Source: Pelagibius sp050043265
Lineage (GTDB): Bacteria > Pseudomonadota > Alphaproteobacteria > Kiloniellales > Kiloniellaceae
Length of the DNA stretch: 64,000 nucleotides
Direction of reading: 5' to 3'
Assembly (NCBI GenBank): GCA_050043265.1
Contig: JBHJIR010000009.1
Location: forward strand, 1 to 64,000
The notes below the pieces were generated by a model. It did no database searches. It was not told the origin of the DNA and was given only the letters and a program-made list of their open reading frames with translations. The first letter of the stretch is position 1. Every line of letters starts with the position of its first letter. Shown here piece after piece: positions 53,532 to 61,147 of the stretch. The position numbers and the translations under genes are program-made.

Positions 53532-54527
53532 ATGCGGATTTCCTGGAAGTCATCCATCCTTGCTGTCGGTGTCGCCGCTTTCTCGGCGGCGCTGGTTTTC
53601 GGTGGCGCCGGCGACGCGCAGGCGGCGCGCACCCTGAAGTGGGCGCACGTCTACGAGACCGGCTCGCCCTATCACAAGTGGGCCGAGTGGGCCGCCGAGG
53701 AACTGAAGAAGCGCTCCAACGGCCAATTCGAGATCGAGGTCTTCCCGGCTTCCTCGCTGGGTAAGGAAGTCGATATCAACGAGGGCCTGACCCTCGGCAC
53801 CGTCGACATCATCTACACCGGCCAGCTCTTCGCCGGACGCTCCTACGGGCCGATCGCCATCGGCGGTTCGCCCTATATGTTCCGCGATTTCGAGCACTGG
53901 GCCCACTACCGCGACAGCGACCTGTTCAAGGACATGGCAGCCGGCTACCGCGATGCCACCGGCAACGAGGTCGTCACCCTGACCTACTACGGCCAGCGCC
54001 ACGTGACCTCCAACAAGGCGATCAAGACCCCGGCGGACATGAAGAGTCTGAAGATCCGCGTGCCCAACGCGCCGCTCTACAAGATGTTCCCGGAGGCCGT
54101 TGGCGCCAACCCGACTCCGATCGCCTTCGCCGAGGTCTATCTCGCCCTGCAGCAGGGCGTGGTCGATGCGCAGGAAAACCCCCTGCCGACGATCCAGTTC
54201 AAGAAGTTCTACGAGGTGCAGAAGTACATCACGCTGACCGGTCACATCACCGACGCGCTGATGACCATCGTTTCCGGGTCGACCTGGAACAGCCTGTCGG
54301 ACGACGACAAGGCGATGCTCACGGGCGTGCTGAAGGAAGCCGCGGCGAACTGCTCCAACGACATCGTCGAGGCCGAGAACAACCTCGTTGCCTGGTTCCG
54401 CGACCAGGGCAAGACGGTGAACGAGGTCGACCGGGCGGCGTTCCGTGAAGCGGTGGTGCCGCTGCACAACGGTCCCGCGGCGACCTGGGATCAGGCCACC
54501 TACGACAAGCTGCAGGCCATCCAGTAA
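53532..54527 (+). CDS. TRAP transporter substrate-binding protein DctP
   Basis: A 331-residue periplasmic binding protein: signal peptide about residues 1-31 (GGAGDAQAARTLKWAHVYET), then PASSLGKEVDINEGLTLGTVDIIYTG, and the conserved carboxylate-binding arginine region MKSLKIRVPNAPLYKMF, followed by YLALQQGVVDAQENPLPTI. Binds an organic acid. GGGAGG upstream of the ATG. First gene of the TRAP operon, divergent from the GntR regulator across 240 bases. Confidence 0.93.
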   Translation: MRISWKSSILAVGVAAFSAALVFGGAGDAQAARTLKWAHVYETGSPYHKWAEWAAEELKKRSNGQFEIEVFPASSLGKEVDINEGLTLGTVDIIYTGQLFAGRSYGPIAIGGSPYMFRDFEHWAHYRDSDLFKDMAAGYRDATGNEVVTLTYYGQRHVTSNKAIKTPADMKSLKIRVPNAPLYKMFPEAVGANPTPIAFAEVYLALQQGVVDAQENPLPTIQFKKFYEVQKYITLTGHITDALMTIVSGSTWNSLSDDDKAMLTGVLKEAAANCSNDIVEAENNLVAWFRDQGKTVNEVDRAAFREAVVPLHNGPAATWDQATYDKLQAIQ

Positions 54528-54552
54528 TCCCCGACCTTAAAAAGTCCGTCCC

Positions 54553-55119
54553 ATGACCCCACAAAAAGACGGCAAAGGGGAGGCGCCTCAGGCGTCTCCC
54601 CATTTTCCTGACGAGGACGCGCCTGTCGACCTCAGCGACATCCGTCCGGAGGACGGCATCGTCCTGGTACTGTTCTGGGTGCTGGCCGGAGTTGTCTTCC
54701 TGCAGTTCTTTTCCCGCTACGTGCTGAACGACTCGATCGGCTGGACCGAGGAGATCGCGCGCTACCTGCTGGTGCTGGTCACCTTCGTCGGTGCCGCCCT
54801 GGCGGTGCGCAAGAACAGCCACATCGCCGTGGAGTTCTTCTACCGCTACCTGCCGGGTGCCTGGGGACGCACCCTGTCGACCCTTGTCGACCTGCTGCGC
54901 CTCGGCTTCTTCGCCGCGGCGTCGTGGGTCACCGCCAAGCTGGCGCTGAAGACCAACCAGAAAATGGCCTCCATCGAGCTGGGCAAGGACGCTCTCTATT
55001 GGGTCGTCTTCGTCGCCTTCGTGGCGATGACCCTCTACGCCCTGCGCGTGGCCTGGCGGCATTGGCGCCAGGGCTACAGCCCGCTTACGCGCCCCGGCGC
55101 GCGCCAGCTCGTCGACTGA
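54553..55119 (+). CDS. TRAP transporter small permease DctQ
   Basis: A 188-residue membrane protein with four helices: IVLVLFWVLAGVVFLQFFSRYVLNDSIGWTEEIARYLLVLVTFVGAALAVRKNSHIAVEFF is the DctQ signature, including WTEE and the conserved R-K-x-x-H-I. The N-terminal 35 residues are cytoplasmic and acidic. It partners with DctM. Gaps of 25 and 15 bases to its neighbours. Confidence 0.92.
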   Translation: MTPQKDGKGEAPQASPHFPDEDAPVDLSDIRPEDGIVLVLFWVLAGVVFLQFFSRYVLNDSIGWTEEIARYLLVLVTFVGAALAVRKNSHIAVEFFYRYLPGAWGRTLSTLVDLLRLGFFAAASWVTAKLALKTNQKMASIELGKDALYWVVFVAFVAMTLYALRVAWRHWRQGYSPLTRPGARQLVD

Positions 55120-55134
55120 ACGGAACCTTCCCGC

Positions 55135-56415
55135 ATGTTGCTGACGCTGCTCTTTGTCATGGTCTTCGGACTGCTGATCCTCGGTGTGCCGGTGGCCATC
55201 GCGCTCGGCCTGTCGTCGCTGGTGTTCATTCTGCTGGCCGGGCAGGTGCCGGACCTGGTGGTCATCCACCGCATGGTGAACGGCGTCGATTCCTTTCCGC
55301 TGCTGGCGGTGCCCTTCTTCATTCTGGCCGGCAACCTGATGAACACCGCCGGTATCACCAACCGGATCTTCGATTTCGCCAAGGCCTGCGTCGGCTGGAT
55401 GCGTGGCGGCCTGGGCCATGTGAACATCGGCGCCAGCGTGGTCTTCGCCGGCATGTCGGGCGCCGCGGTGGCCGATGCCGGCGGCCTCGGCACCATCGAG
55501 ATCAAGGCGATGCGCGACGCGGGCTACGATGCCGACTTCTCGGTCGGCGTTACGGCGGCATCTTCCACCATCGGTCCGATCATCCCGCCGTCGCTGCCGA
55601 TGGTGATCTACGGCGTCGTGGCGTCATCGTCCATCGGCCAGCTCTTCGCCGCCGGCTTCATTCCCGGCCTGATGATGGCCGCGGCGCTGATGATCATGGT
55701 CGCCTGGTATGCCCGCACGCGGAACTATCCGCGCGACGCGCGCTTTGCCCTGAGCATTCTGCTCAGCAGCTTCCAGCGGGCCTTTCTGTCGCTGCTGACG
55801 CCAATCATCATCGTCGGCGGCATCCTGGGCGGCATCTTCACGCCGACCGAGGCGGCCATCGCGGCCTCGGCCTATGCGCTGTTCCTCGGCGTCGCCGTTT
55901 ACCGCACGCTGACCGTTCGCCGCCTGCTCAGAGTCAGCTTCGACACCATCGAGACCACGGCGGTGGTGATGTTCATCGTCGCCGCCGCCTCGATCTTCGC
56001 CTGGATCCTGACCAGCAACCGGGTGACCGAGCACTTCGCCGCGCTGATCCTGACCATCACCGAGAACCCGATCCTCATCCTGCTGATGATCAACGTCATC
56101 CTGCTGATCGTCGGCTGCTTCATGGAAACCATCGCCGCGATCACCATCCTGGTGCCGGTGCTGTTGCCCATAGTGGTGAAGCTCGGCATCGACCCGGTGC
56201 ATTTCGGCGTCATTATGGTACTGAACCTGATGATCGGCTTGCTGACCCCACCGGTCGGCATGGTGATCTACGTGCTCTCGCGGGTCTCCGGTGTGCCCTT
56301 CGAGCGCTGCGTGGCGGCCACCATGCCCTTCCTCATCCCGCTGATCATCGTACTGCTGCTGGTCACCTTCGTGCCGCAGTTGTCCATGTTCCTGCCCACC
56401 CTGATCTACCGCTAA
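55135..56415 (+). CDS. TRAP transporter large permease DctM
   Basis: A 426-residue permease with about eleven helices. NTAGITNRIFDFAKACVGWMRGGLGHVNIGASVVFAGMSGAAVADAGGLGTIEIKAM and IGPIIPPSLPMVIYGVVA are the DctM hallmarks, as is GLLTPPVGMVIYVLSRVSG. It carries out sodium-coupled uptake with DctP and DctQ. Together with the dehydratase and dehydrogenase it probably imports their sugar acid substrate. Confidence 0.94.
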   Translation: MLLTLLFVMVFGLLILGVPVAIALGLSSLVFILLAGQVPDLVVIHRMVNGVDSFPLLAVPFFILAGNLMNTAGITNRIFDFAKACVGWMRGGLGHVNIGASVVFAGMSGAAVADAGGLGTIEIKAMRDAGYDADFSVGVTAASSTIGPIIPPSLPMVIYGVVASSSIGQLFAAGFIPGLMMAAALMIMVAWYARTRNYPRDARFALSILLSSFQRAFLSLLTPIIIVGGILGGIFTPTEAAIAASAYALFLGVAVYRTLTVRRLLRVSFDTIETTAVVMFIVAAASIFAWILTSNRVTEHFAALILTITENPILILLMINVILLIVGCFMETIAAITILVPVLLPIVVKLGIDPVHFGVIMVLNLMIGLLTPPVGMVIYVLSRVSGVPFERCVAATMPFLIPLIIVLLLVTFVPQLSMFLPTLIYR

Positions 56416-56804
56416 GCTGTTCGGTAGCTGCGGCAGACGGTGCCCATGACGCAGCCGTAGGAGGATTCCATCCTGAGAAAGACCAGATCGCCTCGCCGCA
56501 CAGCTTCCAGCTTGCTCCGCAGATAGCCGCGTTCTTTCTCGGAAGGAGGCCTACTGTCTCTAAGGGTGCTCTCCCGGCAGGTGACTCTCTCCAAGTCTTG
56601 CAGAGTCGGCTCGTCGATCTGCTGGATGTCGGAAACAATGTTGCCCGCTAGAATGCCGTCGCAGCGGAAATCCTCGACGCCTTCAAGAGTGAGTGACTTC
56701 ACTTTCTTATCAATGGTCTCGAAGGTCAGCGTCAGAGTGGCATTGCCGGGAATCTCGATCTTGCGCAACTCGCCATCGTGGATCTCCGGCAGGATGACGG
56801 TCAT
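56412..56804 (-). CDS. Hypothetical protein
   Basis: A 130-residue soluble protein (MTVILPEIHDGELRKIEIPG) with alternating beta-like stretches, then a charged helical part with ERGYLRSKLEAVRRGD. Base composition is less GC-rich than its neighbours (for example AAGAGTGAGTGACTTCACTTTCTT-like stretches), which may mark recent arrival. It overlaps dctM by 4 bases in convergent orientation. Family not recognised. Confidence 0.65.
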   Translation of the reverse strand: MTVILPEIHDGELRKIEIPGNATLTLTFETIDKKVKSLTLEGVEDFRCDGILAGNIVSDIQQIDEPTLQDLERVTCRESTLRDSRPPSEKERGYLRSKLEAVRRGDLVFLRMESSYGCVMGTVCRSYRTA

Positions 56805-56879
56805 GGTTGGGCCTCGCGGTTCTGCAACTGTTGATCTGCATCATTAGCGCGTCGCCCGCCGTCTGGCTATGCTGTGCGG

Positions 56880-57884
56880 ATGAGCGATACGCCCAGGATG
56901 CACGCGATGATCCTCCGCGAGAAGGCGGCGGGCCGGGTGGAGCCGGCCGAACTGCCGCGCCCCGAGCCCGGGCCCGGGCAGATCCGCGTGAAGGTGGCTG
57001 CCTGCGGCGTCTGCCGCACCGACCTGCACGTGGTCGACGGCGACCTGCCGGAGCCCAAGCTGCCTATCGTGCCGGGGCACGAAATCGTCGGCACGGTGGA
57101 TGCCCTGGGCGCCTGTGTAGACGGCTTTACCCTGGGACAGCGCGTCGGAGTCCCCTGGCTCGGCTTTTCCTGTGGCACCTGCGATTACTGCACCTCCGGC
57201 CGCGAGAATCTCTGCGGCGAGGCGCGCTATACCGGCTATCAGGTCGACGGCGGCTATGCCGACTACTGCCTCGCCGACGCGCGCTACAGCTTCGCCCTGC
57301 CGGAAGGCTACAGCGATGCCGAGGCCGCGCCGCTGCTCTGCGCCGGCCTGATCGGCCACCGTGCCTACCGCATGGCCGGCGACGCCCGGCGACTGGGCGT
57401 CTACGGCTTCGGCGCGGCGGCCCACATCATGATCCAGGTGGCTCTGTGGGAGGGGCGGGAGGTCTATGCCTTCACCCGGCCCGGCGATACCGAGGCGCAG
57501 ACTTTCGCCCGCAGCCTGGGCGCCTCCTGGGCCGGGGCCTCCGGCGCGGCGCCGCCGGAGGAGCTGGACGCCGCCATTCTCTTCGCCCCGGTCGGCGCGC
57601 TGGTGCCGGAGGCGCGGAAACGCGTCGCGCGCGGCGGCACCGTGGTCTGTGCCGGCATCCATATGAGCGACATCCCGAGCTTTCCCTACCGCATCCTCTG
57701 GGAGGAACGCTCGATCAAGTCCGTTGCCAACCTGACCCGCAAGGACGCCGAGGAATTCCTGGCGCTGGCCCCCCGTGTGCCGGTGAAGACCCACACGAAG
57801 GACTATCCCCTGGCCGAGTCCTACCGGGCCCTGGACGACCTGCGCCTGGGCCGCCTGCAGGGCGCCGCCGTCCTGAAGCCCTGA
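56880..57884 (+). CDS. Zinc-dependent alcohol dehydrogenase family protein
   Basis: About 334 residues of the medium-chain dehydrogenase family. Catalytic zinc site ACGVCRTDLHVVDGDL and PGHEIVG; structural zinc cysteines SCGTCDYCTSGRENLC; then the Rossmann domain. The usual GxGxxG reads YGFGAAAHIMIQ. Acts on primary alcohols or aldehydes. ATG at 56880 chosen (GTG at 56874 and ATG at 56898 are alternatives; no strong binding site decides). Followed by a 310-base gap before the fatty acid genes. Confidence 0.9.
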   Translation: MSDTPRMHAMILREKAAGRVEPAELPRPEPGPGQIRVKVAACGVCRTDLHVVDGDLPEPKLPIVPGHEIVGTVDALGACVDGFTLGQRVGVPWLGFSCGTCDYCTSGRENLCGEARYTGYQVDGGYADYCLADARYSFALPEGYSDAEAAPLLCAGLIGHRAYRMAGDARRLGVYGFGAAAHIMIQVALWEGREVYAFTRPGDTEAQTFARSLGASWAGASGAAPPEELDAAILFAPVGALVPEARKRVARGGTVVCAGIHMSDIPSFPYRILWEERSIKSVANLTRKDAEEFLALAPRVPVKTHTKDYPLAESYRALDDLRLGRLQGAAVLKP

Positions 57885-58194
57885 AGGGGACCGTGCGTCT
57901 CTCCCTTGGGCTTTCCCTTGGGCCCTTCCTTGCCCCCCTCCCTTGAAAGGCCCCCGAAAACTCACGATCTTTATGGTTAACGGCTGCTTTACCCTGCTGG
58001 CGCCAGGATGCGCCCGGCAGGTCGGCCTCCGCGGCCGATCCTTACCGGACCTTAGGGACTTGGGCGCTACTCTTGCGTCAGGACATGAGCGGACCGCTGC
58101 GCCTCCAGGCGGCCCGTCGGACAGGCCGCGGGATAAGGGCCCTGTCCAACAGCCTGGGTGATGGGCGGGGGCCGGAACTTTGCGAGAAGGCATC
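57885..58194. other. 310-base intergenic region before the beta-oxidation operon
   Basis: No gene supported. Short direct repeats of CTTGGG/CCCTTGGGC occur just after the dehydrogenase stop, then an AT-richer segment around 57960-57990 that may carry the promoter. AGAAGG just before 58195 is the ribosome binding site of the next gene. Confidence 0.5.
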
Positions 58195-60005
58195 ATGACC
58201 CTGGGTCCTGAGAAGGAGGGGACGCCAAGCATCCGGCAGGCCGGGGCTGAGGGCGGAGCCCATCCTTGGGACCGTAGCTATCCGGCGGGCCTGACCTGGG
58301 ACGAGCCGGTGCTGCGCGAGCCGCTGCACCTGGCGCTCGACCGCGCCGTCGCGGACTACGGCCAACACCCCTGTCTCGATTTCCTCGGCCGGATCTACAA
58401 CTACGACGAGGTCGGCGCCCTGGTGGCCCGCGCCGCCAAAGGGCTGCAGGACCTCGGCGTCGTCAAGGGCACCCGCGTCGCGCTGTTCCTGCCCAATACC
58501 CCTTACTACGTGATCTGCTATTTCGCCGTCATGAAGCTGGGCGGCATCGTGGTCAACGTGAACCCGCTCTACGCCGAAGAAGAGGTGCACGAACTGCTGG
58601 CCGATTGCGGCGCCGAGTACGCCGTTACCCTGGATCTGAAGCTGCTGCTGCCCAAACTGGTCTCGGCGCTGGGGCCCGGTGTGGGGAAAAAGTGCGCGCT
58701 GAAGAAAATCGTCGTCGGCACCATGGGCGAGATCCTGCGCTTCCCCAAGCGCCAGCTCTTCGCCATCGCCAAGCGCGGCGAGCTGTCCAAGGTGCCGGTC
58801 GACGACGACCGCTACCTGCGCTTCGCCAGCCTGATCGACAACGATGGCGACTTCCGGCCGCCGAGATCGCCGTCGACGACGTGGCGGTGCTGCAGTACAC
58901 CGGCGGCACCACCGGGCTGCCCAAGGGCGCCATGCTGACTCACGGCTCGATCTCGGCCAACGTCAGCCAGCTGCACCGCTGGTTCATCGGCGTGCGTTCC
59001 GGCGAGCAGCGGGTGCTCGCCGTGCTGCCGCTGTTCCATGTCTTCGCCATGACGGTGAACATGCACCTGGGCATCCGCATCGCCGCCGAGATCATCCTGC
59101 TGCCGCGCTTCGAGATCGAAACCCTGATGAAGACCATCGCGCGCAAGAAGCCGACCTTCTTTCCCGGGGTGCCGACGCTGTTCAACGCGGTGCTGCACTA
59201 CCCGAAGCTGGAACGCTACGACCTCTCCTGCATCCAAAACAGTATTTCCGGCGGCGCCGCCCTGCCGCTGCCGGTGCGCGTCGCCTTCGAGAACCTGACC
59301 GGCGGCAAGCTGTTCGAGGGTTACGGCCTTTCCGAGGCGTCCCCGGTGGCGACCTGCAATCCGGTCACCGGTGAAAGCCGGGCCGGGTCCATCGGCCTGC
59401 CGCTGCCCGGCACCGAGATTGTCATCCGCTCGCTGGACAACCGCGATGCCCCGCTGCCGCTGGGCGAAAAGGGCGAGATCTGCCTGCGCGGCCCGCAGGT
59501 CATGGCCGGCTACTGGCAGCGCCCGGAGGCCTCGGCGGAGACGCTGCGCCACGGCTGGCTGCACACCGGCGACGTCGGCTTCATGGACGAAGACGGCTAT
59601 ACCTACCTGATCGACCGCCTGAAGGAGGTCATCATCTCCGGCGGCTACAAGGTCTATCCGCGCCACATCGAGGAAGCCATCCACCGCCACCCGGCCGTCG
59701 CCGAGGTGACGGTCTGCGGCGTGCCCGACGACTACCGTGGCGAGGTGCCCAAGGCCTTCGTGTGCCTGAAGGACGGCGAGAGCCTGACGCCCGAGGCGCT
59801 GCGCGCCTTCCTGGTCGGCATTCTGTCGCCGATGGAAATGCCGCGCCAGGTGGAATTCCGCGATGCGCTGCCGAAGACGATCATCGGCAAGCTGTCGAAA
59901 AAAGAACTGATCGCCGAGGAGCGTGCCAAGCAGGCCGACCGGCGCGAGAACACGCAGATGCAAGACGGCGAACCGCCGCGGCTTGAAGAGACGAAAGGTC
60001 TTTGA
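58195..60005 (+). pseudogene. fadD: Long-chain fatty acid-CoA ligase with a one-base frameshift
   Basis: From ATG 58195 (AGAAGG 5 bases upstream) the frame reads a normal AMP-forming ligase N-terminus (WDRSYPAGLTWDEP, LFLPNTPYYVICYFAVMKLGGIVVNVNPLYAEEEV) up to about 58857. From 58860 the protein continues in the next frame: AEIAVDDVAVLQYTGGTTGLPKGAML, then GYGLSEASPVATCNPV, HTGDVGFMDEDGYTYLIDRLKEVIISGGYKVYPRHIEE and IGKLSKKEL. Restoring one G in CCGGCC near 58858 gives ...DFRPAEIAVDD... and a protein of about 603 residues. Either a recent deletion or an assembly error. First gene of a beta-oxidation operon. Confidence 0.9.
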
Positions 60006-60007
60006 CG

Positions 60008-61147
60008 ATGGAAAAGAACGTTGTGATCGCCGGCTATGCCCGCTCGCCCTTCACCTTCGCCCACAAGGGCGAGATGGTGAAGCTGCGGCCCGACGAGATG
60101 GCCGCCCAGGTGGTGCGCGGCCTCTTGGACCGGACCGGCATCGACCCCGAGGACATCGAAGACCTGATCGTCGGTTGCGCTTTCCCGGAAGGCGAGCAGG
60201 GCCTGAACGTCGCGCGCCTGATCGGCTTCCTGGCGGAACTGCCGATCTCCGTTGCCGGAACCACCGTGAACCGCTTCTGCGGTTCCTCCATGCAGGCGAT
60301 CCACATGGCCGCCGGCAACATCCAGATGAACGCCGGCGAAGCCTTCATCTGCGCCGGCATCGAGTCCATGAGTCGCGTGCCCATGGCCGGTTTCAATCCG
60401 CTGCTGAACCCGGGCCTGGCCGAGCGCTTCCCCGCCGCCTACATCTCCATGGGTGAGACGGCGGAGAACGTCGCGAGACGCCACCAGATCACCCGCCAAC
60501 GCCAGGAAGAGCTGGCCGTGCTCAGTCACCGCAAGGCGGCGGCCGCGCGCAGCGAGGGCAGACTGAAGGACGAGATCGTTGCCGTCGACGTGAAGGGCAG
60601 TGCGGTCAGCGCCGACGGCTGCATCCGCCCGGACACCTCGGCCGAGGGGCTGGCGGCGCTGAAGCCGGCCTTCGCGCTGGACGGCAGCGTCACCGCGGCG
60701 ACCTCCTCGCCGCTGACCGACGGCGCTTCGGCGGTGCTGGTGACCTCCGAAGACTATGCCAAGGCGCACGGCCTGAAGCCGCTGGCGATCATCAGGGCCA
60801 TCGCGGTGGCTGGCTGCGATCCGGACGTTATGGGCATGGGGCCGGTGGCGGCAACCCGCAAGGCCCTGCAACGCGCCGGGCTTGCCATCGGCGACATGGA
60901 CATTATCGAACTGAACGAGGCCTTCGCCGCGCAGGCGCTGGCCTGCGCCGACGAACTGGGAATCGACCTCGACAAGACCAACCTGGACGGCGGCGCCATC
61001 GCGCTGGGCCATCCGCTGGGCGCCACCGGCGCGCGCATCACCGGCAAGGCGGCGGCGCTGCTGCAGCGCGAGGGTAAGCAGTTCGCCCTGGCGACCCAGT
61101 GCATCGGCGGCGGCCAGGGCATCGCCACCGTCCTGGAGGCCGCATAA
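60008..61147 (+). CDS. Acetyl-CoA acyltransferase (thiolase)
   Basis: A 379-residue thiolase that cleaves 3-ketoacyl-CoA with CoA. Nucleophilic cysteine in TTVNRFCGSSMQAIHMAAG, conserved ELNEAFAAQALACAD, histidine in GGAIALGHPLGATGAR, and second cysteine in CIGGGQGIATVLEA. ATG at 60008, 2 bases after the fadD stop, has AAAGG upstream. Its TAA shares a base with the next start (TAATG). FadA/FadI-type role inferred from the operon. Confidence 0.93.
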   Translation: MEKNVVIAGYARSPFTFAHKGEMVKLRPDEMAAQVVRGLLDRTGIDPEDIEDLIVGCAFPEGEQGLNVARLIGFLAELPISVAGTTVNRFCGSSMQAIHMAAGNIQMNAGEAFICAGIESMSRVPMAGFNPLLNPGLAERFPAAYISMGETAENVARRHQITRQRQEELAVLSHRKAAAARSEGRLKDEIVAVDVKGSAVSADGCIRPDTSAEGLAALKPAFALDGSVTAATSSPLTDGASAVLVTSEDYAKAHGLKPLAIIRAIAVAGCDPDVMGMGPVAATRKALQRAGLAIGDMDIIELNEAFAAQALACADELGIDLDKTNLDGGAIALGHPLGATGARITGKAAALLQREGKQFALATQCIGGGQGIATVLEAA

